This document shows positions 1 to 9,510 of a stretch of 35,230 nucleotides of DNA, piece after piece. The notes below the pieces were generated by a model. That model did no database searches and was not told the DNA's origin. It saw nothing but the letters and a program-made list of their open reading frames with translations. Origin of the DNA: JACKNG01 sp040904625 (GTDB lineage Bacteria; Pseudomonadota; Gammaproteobacteria; Ga0077536); the NCBI GenBank assembly GCA_040904625.1, contig JBBDTC010000146.1, positions 1 through 35,230 on the forward strand, written 5' to 3'. Both the position numbers and the translations under genes were made by a program. Each line of letters starts with the position of its first letter. Positions within the stretch are counted from its first letter, which is position 1.

Positions 1-86
1 AGCTGGGCTACACTACGCTCGCTCCGCCTTGCCGGGTCACGAAAATGGCCACAGCAGCGCCGAACAATGAAAGGTCAACAGGCCCT
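1..86 (-). repeat. Dispersed repeat, left copy (inverted relative to right end)
   Basis: Read on the minus strand, positions 86 to 1 match plus-strand positions 35125 to 35210 at 80 of 86 bases. The shared core runs from AGGGCCTGTTGA through TCATTGTTCGGCGCTGCTGT to AAGGCGGAGCGAGCG. The copy is cut by the window edge. No coding sequence is apparent. It looks like a multicopy intergenic repeat; its family is not recognised. Confidence 0.85.
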
Positions 87-201
87 GGGAGTGGTAGGCG
101 GTATGGGCGCGTGGCTCGCCGCTCTTGCCGTGATTCTGTGGTTGCGCTGCAGCATAATCGCCCGGGCAGGCTGCCGCGTCAAGTCCGGAGCATCTCGCCG
201 G

Positions 202-861
202 TCAGCCCGCCACCGCCCGCCGGGCTTCCTCGAGACGGTCCATGGTGCCGATATCGAACCATCGTCCGCGAAAGATCTCACCGCTCAGCGCAGCACGCGC
301 CGCATACTCGAACAAGAGCGGCGCGAGGGGACGCCGGCCCGGCGCGACACCTGCGAACAGGGCCGGGTTGAACACGCCGATTCCGGAATAGGTACAGGCA
401 TGCCCGACGCCATGTACGAGAACCTGCCCATCGAGGTCGAAATCCCCCGCGGTGTGATGAGGTGGATTCGGCACGAGTACGAGGTGAGCGAATTGCGGCC
501 GCAGGCGCAGGCGCTCGAACGGGTAATCGGTCCAGATGTCGGCATTGACTACCAGGAACGGCGCCTGCCCGAGCAGCGGTAAAGCGGCAAGGATGCCGCC
601 GGCGGTCTCGAGTGGCCCCTCCGCTTCGCGTGAATAGCTGACCGACATGCCCAGACGGGCGCCATCCCCGCAGCGTCGTTCAATCTGGTCGCCCAGGTGA
701 GAAACGTTGATCACGACGTCGTCGAACCCCGCACCACGCAACCGTCGCAGGTGCCGCTCGAGCAAACTCTCGCCGCCAACGTCGATCAGGGGTTTGGGTA
801 TCGAGGCCGTCAACGGCCGCAAGCGCTCGCCGCGGCCGGCGGCCAGAATCATGGCTTTCAC
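202..861 (-). CDS. murU: Nucleotidyltransferase, MurU-like (MurNAc-1-phosphate uridylyltransferase)
   Basis: This 219-residue protein has the sugar-1-phosphate nucleotidyltransferase fold. It opens with the nucleotide-binding signature LAAGRGERLRPLT (residues 6-18), followed by PKPL at about 23-26, a VNAD metal-binding motif in the middle and a C-terminal WFDIGT. Length and sequence style fit MurU, which makes UDP-MurNAc from MurNAc-1-phosphate in the peptidoglycan recycling route of Pseudomonas, bypassing MurA and MurB. A glucose-1-phosphate thymidylyl- or mannose-1-phosphate guanylyltransferase-like activity cannot be excluded. The usual partner, the kinase AmgK, is not immediately upstream: the next gene there is divergent. 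It may lie beyond the left edge. A good -10 element precedes the gene. Confidence 0.8.
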   Translation of the reverse strand: MKAMILAAGRGERLRPLTASIPKPLIDVGGESLLERHLRRLRGAGFDDVVINVSHLGDQIERRCGDGARLGMSVSYSREAEGPLETAGGILAALPLLGQAPFLVVNADIWTDYPFERLRLRPQFAHLVLVPNPPHHTAGDFDLDGQVLVHGVGHACTYSGIGVFNPALFAGVAPGRRPLAPLLFEYAARAALSGEIFRGRWFDIGTMDRLEEARRAVAG

Positions 862-888
862 GTAGGCTTACATGCGGAACGACAGGCC

Positions 889-927
889 GGTCGCCATTAT
901 AGAGCCGGACCGGTTCCGAGATCCCAA
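889..927 (-). promoter_or_regulatory. Putative sigma-70 promoter of murU
   Basis: On the minus strand a perfect TATAAT occupies 901-896. The best -35 candidate, TTGGGA (927-922), lies 20 bases upstream, which is long; closer positions match worse. Transcription would begin near 889 and leave about 28 bases of leader before the ATG at 861. The leader carries a minimal start-stop ATGTAA. Confidence 0.45.
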
Positions 928-1082
928 GCGACCAGGCGATCTGGCATCATGACGCCATGCACCCGCCCCGTCCCATGCCTGCCGACAGGCCCGCCGCGAG
1001 TCAGCGTAGCGAAGCTCGAAGACGGGATGCGGCAAACTCCGTGCCGCGCCCCTGATTCGGCGGCTGAGGCACTTTACGCACA

Positions 1083-2048
1083 ATGCTCACGGCTCTCATC
1101 GTCCTCATCGGCGGATTGATGCTGCTGACTTATGGCGCGGACCGCTTCGTCGTCGGAGCGGCGGCGACAGCAGCCAATCTCGGCGTGCCCTCCCTTTTGG
1201 TCGGCCTGGTCATCGTCGGCTTCGCCACCAGCGCACCCGAGATGCTCGTTTCGGCCGTGGCTGCGCTGAATCAACGACCTGAAATAGGCATAGGCAATGC
1301 CATCGGCTCCAATATCACCAATATCGCGTTGGTCATTGGTGCCACGGCACTTTGGACACCATTGGCCGTCGGCTCGACAGTCGTCCGGCGAGAATTTCCG
1401 ATCTTGTTCCTGGTGCTGGCTGTGGCCGTCGCCTTGATGTGGGATTTACACCTCGGCATACGCGATGGCGCGATCCTGCTGATCGGGCTCGTGGTCATGA
1501 TAGGGCTGACGGTGTGGCTGGGGCGCCACGCCGCTCCGGACGATCCGCTGCGCGCGGAAATCGAACACCGCGAGGTGTCACCTATCGCACCGTTGCTGGC
1601 GACGTTGTGGCTGCTTTTCGGGCTTGCATTGTTGTTGCTCGGCTCGCGCCTGGTGGTCGATGGTGCAGTGGATATCGCCGCTTATCTGGGGCTGAGCGAC
1701 ATCGTCATAGGCCTCACGGTGGTCGCCGTCGGTACCAGCCTGCCTGAACTCGCGGCCTCGATCATGAGTGCTGTCAAGAACGAGCCGGACATCGCGCTCG
1801 GCAATGTCATCGGTTCCAACATGTTCAATGCGCTCGGTGTGCTCGCGATGCCCGCCCTGCTGGCGCCGGGGACCTTCGACCGCGCCGTGATGAATCGTGA
1901 CGTCCCCTGCATGATTGGCCTCAGCGTGGCCTTGCTCCTGATGTGCCGCGCCCGCCGGGGGCGGCGGCGCATCGGCCGGCTCGACGGCGCCGTGCTGCTC
2001 GGCGCATTCGTGGCGTATCAGGTGCTTCTCTTCGCGGATGGCAGCTAA
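1083..2048 (+). CDS. yrbG: Calcium/sodium antiporter, CaCA family (YrbG-like)
   Basis: This 321-residue inner-membrane protein belongs to the cation/calcium exchanger family. It has about ten hydrophobic segments and two inverted alpha repeats. The first carries GFATSAPEML and GIGNAIGSNITN; the second carries VGTSLPELAAS and ALGNVIGSNMFN. These paired acidic GxSxPE and GN-GSN motifs form the ion-binding site in the family. A hydrophilic loop of about 25 residues separates the halves. It heads the conserved kds-lpt-rpoN block, as yrbG does in E. coli; its physiological substrate there is not firmly established. The start is ATG with only a weak ribosome-binding site. Confidence 0.93.
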   Translation: MLTALIVLIGGLMLLTYGADRFVVGAAATAANLGVPSLLVGLVIVGFATSAPEMLVSAVAALNQRPEIGIGNAIGSNITNIALVIGATALWTPLAVGSTVVRREFPILFLVLAVAVALMWDLHLGIRDGAILLIGLVVMIGLTVWLGRHAAPDDPLRAEIEHREVSPIAPLLATLWLLFGLALLLLGSRLVVDGAVDIAAYLGLSDIVIGLTVVAVGTSLPELAASIMSAVKNEPDIALGNVIGSNMFNALGVLAMPALLAPGTFDRAVMNRDVPCMIGLSVALLLMCRARRGRRRIGRLDGAVLLGAFVAYQVLLFADGS

Positions 2049-2095
2049 GGGCTCTAAGCGAGTAGAGTTCGAGCACATGGAGAGACCCCATAAGC

Positions 2096-3106
2096 ATGAC
2101 GACCGTTAACGATCATCCCGACTTCTCGGACGATCCCGCGGCCCAGGCTCTTGTCGATATGGGTCGTGCCGTTCTGCAGATAGAGGCACGAACGCTGACC
2201 GCGCTCGTCGACAAGGTCGACAGTGCGTTCGTCGACGCTGCCCGCATCATGATGGCCTGTAGCGGGCGCGTGGTGGTCCTGGGCATGGGTAAATCAGGCC
2301 ATGTCGGTTCCAAGATCGCGGCCACTCTGGCCAGCACCGGCACACCCGCATTTTTCGTCCATCCCGGTGAAGCGAGTCACGGCGACATGGGCATGGTTAC
2401 GCCGCAGGATGTCGCCATTGCGCTGTCGAACTCCGGGGAAACCGAAGAACTCATCGTCTTGCTGCCCTTGCTCAAGCGCCTCGGGGTCCCGCTCATCGCG
2501 CTCACCGGGAAACCCGGCTCCACGCTCGCACGCGCTGCTACGGTATTCATACACGTCGCGGTCAGTGAGGAAGCCTGCCCGCTCGGGCTCGCGCCCACAT
2601 CGAGCACCACCGCCGCCCTGGCAATGGGCGATGCGCTGGCGATCGCTCTGCTGCAGGCACGCGGTTTCACCGCGCGTGATTTCGCCCGCGCCCATCCCGG
2701 CGGTTCACTGGGGCGCCGTCTGCTGCTCAAGATCGATGACATCATGCACGCCGGCCCTGATATGCCGACCGTGCGACCCGATGCGACACTAACTACCGCT
2801 CTGGTCGAAATGACCCGTTCCGGTTTGGGCATGACGGCCGTGGTCGACGCTGACGGGCGGGTCGCCGGGGTGTTCACCGATGGTGATCTGCGACGCATGT
2901 TCGAGCGCGATCATGACCTCCGTACCGCGCGCATGGCCGAGGTGATGACTCGCGAGTGCAAGACGGTCCACGGCGACCTGCTGGCGGCCGAGGCGCTACG
3001 CATCATGCAGGACCATAAAATCAATGCCTTGCTCGTAGTCGATGACGGACAATGTCTGGTTGGCGTACTCAGCATGCACGATCTCCTGCGCGCGCGAGTG
3101 CTGTGA
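2096..3106 (+). CDS. kdsD: Arabinose-5-phosphate isomerase KdsD
   Basis: KdsD interconverts ribulose-5-phosphate and arabinose-5-phosphate, the first committed step to Kdo for the lipopolysaccharide inner core. The 336-residue protein has the standard build: an N-terminal SIS sugar-phosphate isomerase domain (about residues 40-180, with LGMGKSGHVG and the serine-rich SNSGETEE) followed by two CBS domains (about 215-336). A GGAGAGA ribosome-binding motif lies about 12 bases before the ATG. Its final codons overlap the GTG start of kdsC by four bases (GTGA), so the two are probably translationally coupled. Confidence 0.96.
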   Translation: MTTVNDHPDFSDDPAAQALVDMGRAVLQIEARTLTALVDKVDSAFVDAARIMMACSGRVVVLGMGKSGHVGSKIAATLASTGTPAFFVHPGEASHGDMGMVTPQDVAIALSNSGETEELIVLLPLLKRLGVPLIALTGKPGSTLARAATVFIHVAVSEEACPLGLAPTSSTTAALAMGDALAIALLQARGFTARDFARAHPGGSLGRRLLLKIDDIMHAGPDMPTVRPDATLTTALVEMTRSGLGMTAVVDADGRVAGVFTDGDLRRMFERDHDLRTARMAEVMTRECKTVHGDLLAAEALRIMQDHKINALLVVDDGQCLVGVLSMHDLLRARVL

Positions 3107-3624
3107 ACACCTCCGCTCAGGCCACTCTGGAGGAACGTGCCGCAGGCATCCGCCTGGCGGTATTCGATGTCGACGGCGTACTTACCGATGGTCGTATCAT
3201 CCTCGGCCCGGATGGCGACGAGTACAAGGCATTCCACGTTCGGGATGGCCACGGTCTGGTCCGCTTGCGCGAATCGGGCGTGCTCATCGCCGTCATCACC
3301 GGACGCCGTTCGGCCGCGCTGGAAAGACGCATGCAGGAACTCGGCGTCGACCATGTCCACCAGGGCATACGAGACAAGCGCACTTGCCTGCTGGAACTGC
3401 TCGGGCGGCTGGGGCTTACGGCAACGCAAACCTGCTATGTCGGTGATGATTTGCCGGATCTACCGGCCCTGCAAATGGTCGGCCTGCCGGTAGCCGTCGC
3501 CGATGCCTGCCCGGAGGTCATCGACGCCGCTGCCTGGGTGACCGGTGTCGGCGGCGGACACGGTGCCGCGCGCGAGGTCTGCGACCGGCTGCTCAAAGCG
3601 CAGTCAGCGACAGCCGGGCCCTGA
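3103..3624 (+). CDS. kdsC: Kdo-8-phosphate phosphatase KdsC
   Basis: KdsC is the HAD-superfamily phosphatase that removes phosphate from Kdo-8-phosphate. The 173-residue reading from GTG 3103 has the nucleophile motif FDVDGVLTDG (Asp22 and Asp24), the ITGRRS motif, and the C-terminal VGDDLPDL metal-binding motif, as expected for this short tetrameric C0-type HAD. An in-frame start exists further upstream at 3052 inside kdsD, but GTG 3103, in a GTGA overlap with the kdsD stop, gives the usual family length and fits coupling. The gene is followed after three bases by lptC. Confidence 0.95.
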   Translation: MNTSAQATLEERAAGIRLAVFDVDGVLTDGRIILGPDGDEYKAFHVRDGHGLVRLRESGVLIAVITGRRSAALERRMQELGVDHVHQGIRDKRTCLLELLGRLGLTATQTCYVGDDLPDLPALQMVGLPVAVADACPEVIDAAAWVTGVGGGHGAAREVCDRLLKAQSATAGP

Positions 3625-3627
3625 GCC

Positions 3628-4194
3628 ATGAATGCCTGGCTGAGCGCTCTGGTCGTACTGATCTGCGGCATTTTGAGCTTTTGGCTGCTGCAAAACCTCG
3701 AGCAGACCGAGCCGGTTGTCCAACGGGCAGCGCCCCACGAACCTGATTACTATCTCGAAGACATGGTCCGGCGCACGACCGGCCCAACCGGCGAGTTGAG
3801 TCACATCCTCACTGCGACGCGGGCGGTCCATTATCCTGACGACGATTCGACCGAATTGGCCAGCCCGCACCTCGAGATTTACAATGGTGCCGCCGAACCA
3901 TGGCACGTCATCGCGGAACGTGGCTGGATCAGCTCGGGAAACGACGTCGTACTATTGCACGGAGAAGTCGAAATCTGGCGCTACGATGCCGACGGTGAAC
4001 GCAGCTACCAGGTGCTGACGACGGAACTGCGAGTGCTGCCCCGGGAACAATACGCCGAAACCGATAATCCAACCATCATCGTGAGCCCGTCGACAATTAC
4101 CCATGCTGTCGGCATGCGCGCCAACCTGGGCCACGACCGGCTCGAACTCATCAACCGTGTAAGAAGCAGGTATGAAGGCAAACCACAGAGATGA
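3628..4194 (+). CDS. lptC: LPS export protein LptC
   Basis: LptC is the bitopic inner-membrane component that passes lipopolysaccharide from the LptBFG transporter to LptA. The 188-residue protein begins with one transmembrane helix (about residues 3-23, rich in Leu and Ile) and continues as a beta-rich periplasmic domain, with segments such as YPDDDSTELASPHLEIY and VVLLHGEVEIW typical of the LptC/YrbK family. It starts three bases after kdsC, and its last 23 bases overlap the start of lptA. Sequence conservation in this family is low, so the identification relies on size, topology and position as well as similarity. Confidence 0.92.
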   Translation: MNAWLSALVVLICGILSFWLLQNLEQTEPVVQRAAPHEPDYYLEDMVRRTTGPTGELSHILTATRAVHYPDDDSTELASPHLEIYNGAAEPWHVIAERGWISSGNDVVLLHGEVEIWRYDADGERSYQVLTTELRVLPREQYAETDNPTIIVSPSTITHAVGMRANLGHDRLELINRVRSRYEGKPQR

Positions 4195-4876
4195 GAAGGC
4201 TCTGCCAGAGCGCCTGCGGCGTTTCCGGGCGGCAGCGATTCGTTGCGGGAATCAGCAGCATCCCCCGTCTGGCCTACGCCTTGCCGCGAAGCCTGAGTGG
4301 TGGTTTTCTCACGCTCTCTGCGGGCTCCTGGCCGGGGTCCTGTTGGCGATGTGCAATGCCTGTTTCGCCTTGTCGACCGATGCCCAGCAACCGATCGAGA
4401 TCGAAGCGGATTTCGCTGAATTGGACGACGAAGAAGGGACAACCGTCTACATTGGCGATGTCGTAGTGGTGCAAGGATCGATTCGAATGACCGGTGACCG
4501 TCTGCGAGTCAACTTCACTCCGACCCGCGATCTCAAGGACGCCTATCTGGAGGGCCGTCTGGCGACCTTCAAGCAGACGCCGGACGACAGCGAAGAGGAT
4601 ATCGAGGGCGAAGCGGTGATGATCGAATACCATGCGCTCGAAAACATGCTCTACCTCATCGAGAAAGCGAAGGTCACCCAAGGCGAGCGACTCACCCAGG
4701 GACATCGCATCAACTACGATACCGAGCGTAGCATCGTTACCGTGCGCTCTGCGCGGGCGACCAGCCCCGACATGAGTGACGAGCCCAAGGAATCCTCGGG
4801 CCGTGTGCGCATCATCATCCCACCGAAGAAAAAGCCTGCCGCACCGGCTGTCGAAGCAGAGGGCAGTGCGCCTTGA
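4172..4876 (+). CDS. lptA: LPS export periplasmic protein LptA
   Basis: LptA forms the periplasmic bridge that carries lipopolysaccharide from LptC to the outer-membrane LptDE. The OstA-like domain runs from about residue 72 (QPIEIEADFAELDDEEGTT) to 190, with the repeating beta strands YIGDVVVVQGSIRMTGDRL. The C-terminus is a lysine- and proline-rich tail. Oddly, the only start found in frame (ATG 4172, inside lptC) puts about 43 basic residues before the hydrophobic signal segment (about 44-66, ending near CFA). Either the n-region is really long or translation starts at a non-standard codon. An lptB gene follows after 34 bases. Confidence 0.93.
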   Translation: MKANHRDEKALPERLRRFRAAAIRCGNQQHPPSGLRLAAKPEWWFSHALCGLLAGVLLAMCNACFALSTDAQQPIEIEADFAELDDEEGTTVYIGDVVVVQGSIRMTGDRLRVNFTPTRDLKDAYLEGRLATFKQTPDDSEEDIEGEAVMIEYHALENMLYLIEKAKVTQGERLTQGHRINYDTERSIVTVRSARATSPDMSDEPKESSGRVRIIIPPKKKPAAPAVEAEGSAP

Positions 4877-4910
4877 TCGAGCCCACGAAGCCCTGCAAAA
4901 GTGAGCGAGC

Positions 4911-5690
<780 letters not shown>

Positions 5691-5929
5691 GCTGCTATCG
5701 TTGCGTCAGGCCGCAGCTGGCCTACCGATCGCAGCAGGCTCACCATGAGCTAAACTACCGGCACCAGGTGAGCGCGAAGGTTGCCGCTCGCAGGCGTACG
5801 CCGGGCCGTGCGGCACGCTGCGAATCAGTGACCGGACGCTGTCGCACCGTGTGCAACGCCGCTCGCCGCCTCTACTGATTTCACCTTGGCTGCTTTAGCC
5901 GCCTTACCAGAGCTGATCGCGCGCGAGAC

Positions 5930-7432
5930 ATGAAACAATCGCTTCAACTCAGGCTCGGGCAGCATCTGACGATGACGCCGCAGCTGCAGCAAGCCATTCG
6001 GCTGCTGCAACTTTCCGCCATGGAACTCACTACCGAGATCCAGGAAGCGCTCGAATCGAACATGATGCTGGAGGTCGCCGACGGCGATGAGGATTCCGGC
6101 GACAGCGAAGCCTATCGCAAGGCTGATGAAAACGACGACACGGAGCGCGAATCACCGTTCGAAGTCGGCGGCGGTGACCCCGGGGACGACGAGACCCCTC
6201 CGTCCGCCGGCGATATCCCCAACGAGCTGCCCGTAGATGCCGAGTGGGACGAAATCTACGACACCATGCTCGGAACCGGCACGGCATCGACCCAGCGCGA
6301 CGAAGACGGCAGCGAGTACGAGCGAGCCTCGGCAGCGGACGAATCCCTGGCCGAACACCTCGCGTGGCAAATCAACCTGCTGCACCTGTCGGACAGCGAC
6401 CGTGCCATCGCCATTGCCATAGTCGATGCGCTCGATGCTGACGGATTCCTCACCGCCAGCCTGAGCGAGCTGTGCTCCACACTCGCCCAGGACAGCGGCA
6501 ACGGCCCGGAAGAGGACGAGATCGTCGCCGTTTTGAAGCTCATCCAAGGCCTCGACCCAGTGGGTATCGCGGCCCGCGATCTGCGCGAGTGTCTGCTACT
6601 GCAACTCGCCCAGCTGCCTGCCGAGACGCCCTGGCGGTCCGAAGCCCAACGCTGCTGCCGAGAGTACATCGATCTGCTCGGTGGCCGCGACTACAATCAG
6701 CTCATGCGCAAGCTGAAGCTGTCCAGAGAGGATCTCGCCAGCGTGCTCGGATTGATCCAGTCACTCAACCCGCGCCCGGGAGGCCAATACAGCACCGAGC
6801 AGGCTGAATATATCGTGCCAGACGTCTTCGTCTACAAACACCGCGACCGTTGGCGCGTTGAACTCAATCCCGACACAGTACCCACGCTGCGCATCAATCC
6901 GTATTACGCCAGCCTGATTCGACGCAGCGACAGCAGTGAGGATGGCGCCTCCATGCGAACCCACATGCAGGAAGCGCGCTGGTTCATCAAGAGTCTGCAA
7001 AGTCGCAGCGAGACGCTGCTCAAAGTCGCGACTGCCATCGTCGAGCGGCAAAGGGCGTTTCTGGAGCACGGCGAGGAAGCGATGCGGCCGCTGGTGCTGC
7101 ACGATATCGCGGAAGTCCTGGAAATGCACGAGTCCACCATTTCACGCGTCACTACGCGTAAGTACATGCACACGCCTCGTGGCATATTCGAGCTCAAGTA
7201 TTTCTTCTCGAGCCATGTCAGCACGACTCTGGGCGGAGAAGCTTCATCAACCGCGATCCGAGCCGTTATCAAAAAATTGATCGCCGCGGAGAATACTACG
7301 AAACCGCTGAGTGACAACAAGATTGCGGCAATTTTGTCCGAGCAGGGGGTGCAGGTTGCGCGTCGAACCGTTGCAAAGTATCGCGAGGCCATGTCCATCC
7401 CGCCGTCCAACGAGAGGAAGCGTCTGGCGTGA
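5930..7432 (+). CDS. rpoN: RNA polymerase sigma-54 factor RpoN
   Basis: Sigma-54 directs RNA polymerase to -24/-12 promoters and needs AAA+ activators. The 500-residue protein has the glutamine- and leucine-rich region I (MKQSLQLRLGQHLTMTPQLQ at the extreme N-terminus), an acidic region II (about residues 48-125), the core-binding region, the helix-turn-helix near MHESTISRVTTRKYM, and the C-terminal RpoN box ARRTVAKYRE that reads the -24 element. It follows lptB after 239 bases without a convincing gene and precedes hpf, as in E. coli. The start matches the canonical N-terminus exactly. Confidence 0.97.
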   Translation: MKQSLQLRLGQHLTMTPQLQQAIRLLQLSAMELTTEIQEALESNMMLEVADGDEDSGDSEAYRKADENDDTERESPFEVGGGDPGDDETPPSAGDIPNELPVDAEWDEIYDTMLGTGTASTQRDEDGSEYERASAADESLAEHLAWQINLLHLSDSDRAIAIAIVDALDADGFLTASLSELCSTLAQDSGNGPEEDEIVAVLKLIQGLDPVGIAARDLRECLLLQLAQLPAETPWRSEAQRCCREYIDLLGGRDYNQLMRKLKLSREDLASVLGLIQSLNPRPGGQYSTEQAEYIVPDVFVYKHRDRWRVELNPDTVPTLRINPYYASLIRRSDSSEDGASMRTHMQEARWFIKSLQSRSETLLKVATAIVERQRAFLEHGEEAMRPLVLHDIAEVLEMHESTISRVTTRKYMHTPRGIFELKYFFSSHVSTTLGGEASSTAIRAVIKKLIAAENTTKPLSDNKIAAILSEQGVQVARRTVAKYREAMSIPPSNERKRLA

Positions 7433-7525
7433 GGTGCTTGCCCCGAGCCCGGACGTACCGCCTTGACCTGCCGCCATGGACCGGCTCGATCGACCCCGCT
7501 CATAACCCCTGAACTGGAGAGTCAC

Positions 7526-7819
7526 ATGCAAATCAATATCGATGGCCACCACGTGGAGCTAACGCAATCCATGCAGGATTACATCCAGAGCAAGATGACG
7601 AGAATCGAACGACATTTCGACCAGGTCGTGGATGTGCACGTGGTACTCAACGTCGAGAAACTGCGCCACATAGCAGAAGCGACGGTGCATGTGGCCGGGA
7701 ACAATATTCATGCGCAAAGTGAGAGTGACGATATGTACGCCGCGATCGACCTTTTACTCGACAAGCTCGACAGACAGGTCAAGAAGCACAAAGAAAAACT
7801 GACCAAGCACCGCCCGTGA
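7526..7819 (+). CDS. hpf: Ribosome hibernation promoting factor HPF
   Basis: HPF binds the small ribosomal subunit decoding region and promotes inactive 100S dimers in slow growth. The 97-residue protein from ATG 7526 starts MQINIDGHHVELTQ and ends in the basic tail LDRQVKKHKEKLTKHR, matching the short HPF/YhbH class without the C-terminal dimerisation domain. An upstream in-frame start (7463) would add 21 residues that do not look like the family; GGAGAG four bases before ATG 7526 supports the shorter form. The stop overlaps the GTG start of ptsN. Confidence 0.95.
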   Translation: MQINIDGHHVELTQSMQDYIQSKMTRIERHFDQVVDVHVVLNVEKLRHIAEATVHVAGNNIHAQSESDDMYAAIDLLLDKLDRQVKKHKEKLTKHRP

Positions 7820-8331
7820 TGCGCTCGACTCGCAAACAGGAAACCCATCAGGCGGACATAGTGTCGAAGATGACAATAGCCGACATCCTCGACCCGCACC
7901 GTGTGGCCGTTGATCTCGAATTCGCGAGCAAGAAAGCGGTGCTCGAAGCATTGGCCGGCCTGCTCGCAGGAGCCGATCCACGACTCAAGTCTGGCGAGAT
8001 ATTCGACAGCCTGATCGCCCGCGAGCGGCTCGGCACGACTGGATTGGGAGCCGGCATCGCGATCCCACATGGTCGAATATCGATCGACGGTGTCGCATCC
8101 GGCGCATTCGTGAGAACGTTCAAACCGATCGATTTCGATGCCGTAGACAACGCACCTGTCGATCTGTTTTTTGCCCTTTGCGTCCCCAAGGACGCCAATC
8201 AGGGCCACCTCGATTTGCTCGCCGCTCTGGCGGCGCGATTCGCGGACAACGATTTCCTGGCCGCCTTGCGCACCGCCTCAGCTGAACAGGCCTATGAAAT
8301 GCTGGTTTCCGACAGTGGTGGCAGCGGTTGA
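7816..8331 (+). CDS. ptsN: PTS IIA-like nitrogen regulatory protein PtsN
   Basis: PtsN (EIIA-Ntr) is the terminal phosphate acceptor of the nitrogen-type phosphotransferase relay and regulates other proteins, such as potassium transport and KdpD in E. coli, by phosphorylation state. The active histidine sits in GIAIPHG (His85 in this numbering). GTG 7816, in a GTGA overlap with hpf, gives 171 residues. The family-like sequence begins at MTIADILDPHRV, so GTG 7861 or ATG 7870 (153 residues) are credible alternatives. The next gene, rapZ, follows directly, with no hprK between them. Confidence 0.94.
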   Translation: MMRSTRKQETHQADIVSKMTIADILDPHRVAVDLEFASKKAVLEALAGLLAGADPRLKSGEIFDSLIARERLGTTGLGAGIAIPHGRISIDGVASGAFVRTFKPIDFDAVDNAPVDLFFALCVPKDANQGHLDLLAALAARFADNDFLAALRTASAEQAYEMLVSDSGGSG

Positions 8332-8348
8332 ACACGCCGCCAGGCGCC

Positions 8349-9215
8349 ATGGACGACGGCACCCGCTTTCTGATCATTTCCGGACTCTCCGGTGCCGGCA
8401 AGTCTGTCGCCTTGCATGCCCTCGAGGACGCCGGGTTTTATTGCGTCGACAATCTGCCAGTCGGCATTCTGCCGGCATTCGCCACCTATCTGGCAGAACA
8501 CGATTTACCTCATTTCAAGCGCGTCGCGATTGGCGTCGATGCACGCAATCATCCGACGGCCATCGCGGCACTTCCAGCTACCCTCGATGCCCTGTCCGAA
8601 CAGAACGTCGCGGCTGAGTTGCTGTTCATCGACGCCAGCGATGAAACCCTGTTGCAGCGTTTCAGTGAAACGCGTCGCAAGCATCCCTTGTCGTCGGAAG
8701 AAACATCTCTGCTCGAAGCCATCGAAATAGAGCGTACCCTGCTCGATCCGCTGGTCAGCCGCGCGGACATGCGCATCGACACGACGCGGAGCAATGTCCA
8801 CCAGCTGCGATCGATCATCCGGGAACTGATAAGCGAACGCCCGTCCGGCATGCTGGCACTGCAGTTCCGCTCGTTCGGCTTCAAGTTCGGCGTTCCCGGC
8901 GATGCGGATTTCGTCTTCGATGTCCGCTGCCTTCCCAATCCCTACTGGGAACCGGAGCTGCGCGATCTGACCGGTCGCGACGATCCCGTTCGGGATTACC
9001 TCGATAACGCAGCATCGGTAGCCGAAATGACTGCCGACATCACGACGTTTCTCGACACCTGGATCCCGCGCTTCGCTGACATCAATCGCAGCTATCTGAC
9101 GGTTGCCTTCGGCTGCACGGGCGGCCGCCATCGATCGGTTTACCTGGCGGAGAAAATGGCACGGCATTTCCTTGACCAGGGACGCAAAGCCGTCGTCAGC
9201 CACCGCGATACCTGA
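8349..9215 (+). CDS. rapZ: RNase adapter protein RapZ
   Basis: RapZ binds the small RNA GlmZ and delivers it to RNase E in enterobacteria, controlling glucosamine-6-phosphate synthase. The 288-residue reading from ATG 8349 has Walker A GLSGAGKS (residues 12-19), an apparent Walker B-like region near LLFIDASDE, and the conserved C-terminal AFGCTGGRHRSVYLAE. An earlier TTG at 8328 overlaps the ptsN stop and would add seven residues. ATG is preferred because the family starts just before the P-loop strand. Whether GlmZ-like RNAs exist in this organism cannot be told from the window. Confidence 0.95.
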   Translation: MDDGTRFLIISGLSGAGKSVALHALEDAGFYCVDNLPVGILPAFATYLAEHDLPHFKRVAIGVDARNHPTAIAALPATLDALSEQNVAAELLFIDASDETLLQRFSETRRKHPLSSEETSLLEAIEIERTLLDPLVSRADMRIDTTRSNVHQLRSIIRELISERPSGMLALQFRSFGFKFGVPGDADFVFDVRCLPNPYWEPELRDLTGRDDPVRDYLDNAASVAEMTADITTFLDTWIPRFADINRSYLTVAFGCTGGRHRSVYLAEKMARHFLDQGRKAVVSHRDT

Positions 9216-9240
9216 CGCACTGAGGGAGCGAGCAAGGACC

Positions 9241-9510
9241 ATGCTTAGTGGCGAGGTCACGATCGTCAACCGTCTTGGCCTGCATGCCCGGGCAGCCGCC
9301 AAGTTCGTGCAAACGGCGGCAAACTTTTCGTGTGCGATTACCGTGGTGCGCAATGGCAAAGAGGTCAATGGAAAAAGCATCCTGGGGATCATGATGCTCG
9401 CCGCAGGGCAGGGCGCCGAACTCGAGATTAGAACCGATGGCGAGGATGAGGAGTCGGCCCTGAGCACATTGATGGAACTCATCGCCGACCGCTTCGGAGA
9501 AGCATCGTGA
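9241..9510 (+). CDS. ptsH: Phosphocarrier protein HPr / NPr
   Basis: HPr carries phosphate from Enzyme I to EIIA proteins. From ATG 9241 the protein is 89 residues, with the active-site His15 in NRLGLHARAAAKFV and a regulatory-type Ser46 in NGKSILGIMML. Longer in-frame readings start inside rapZ and are unlikely. The last codon overlaps the GTG start of ptsI. With ptsN just upstream and no sugar-specific EIIB or EIIC nearby, the likely role is in the nitrogen-type relay, so the gene may equally be called npr/ptsO. No HPr kinase gene is present in the window. Confidence 0.95.
   Translation: MLSGEVTIVNRLGLHARAAAKFVQTAANFSCAITVVRNGKEVNGKSILGIMMLAAGQGAELEIRTDGEDEESALSTLMELIADRFGEAS

Noticed and set aside
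7425..7441. Sigma-54-like promoter TGG...TTGC before hpf, which would suggest RpoN control of its own neighbour
   Set aside because: The GG and GC elements are two bases further apart than the strict -24/-12 spacing allows.
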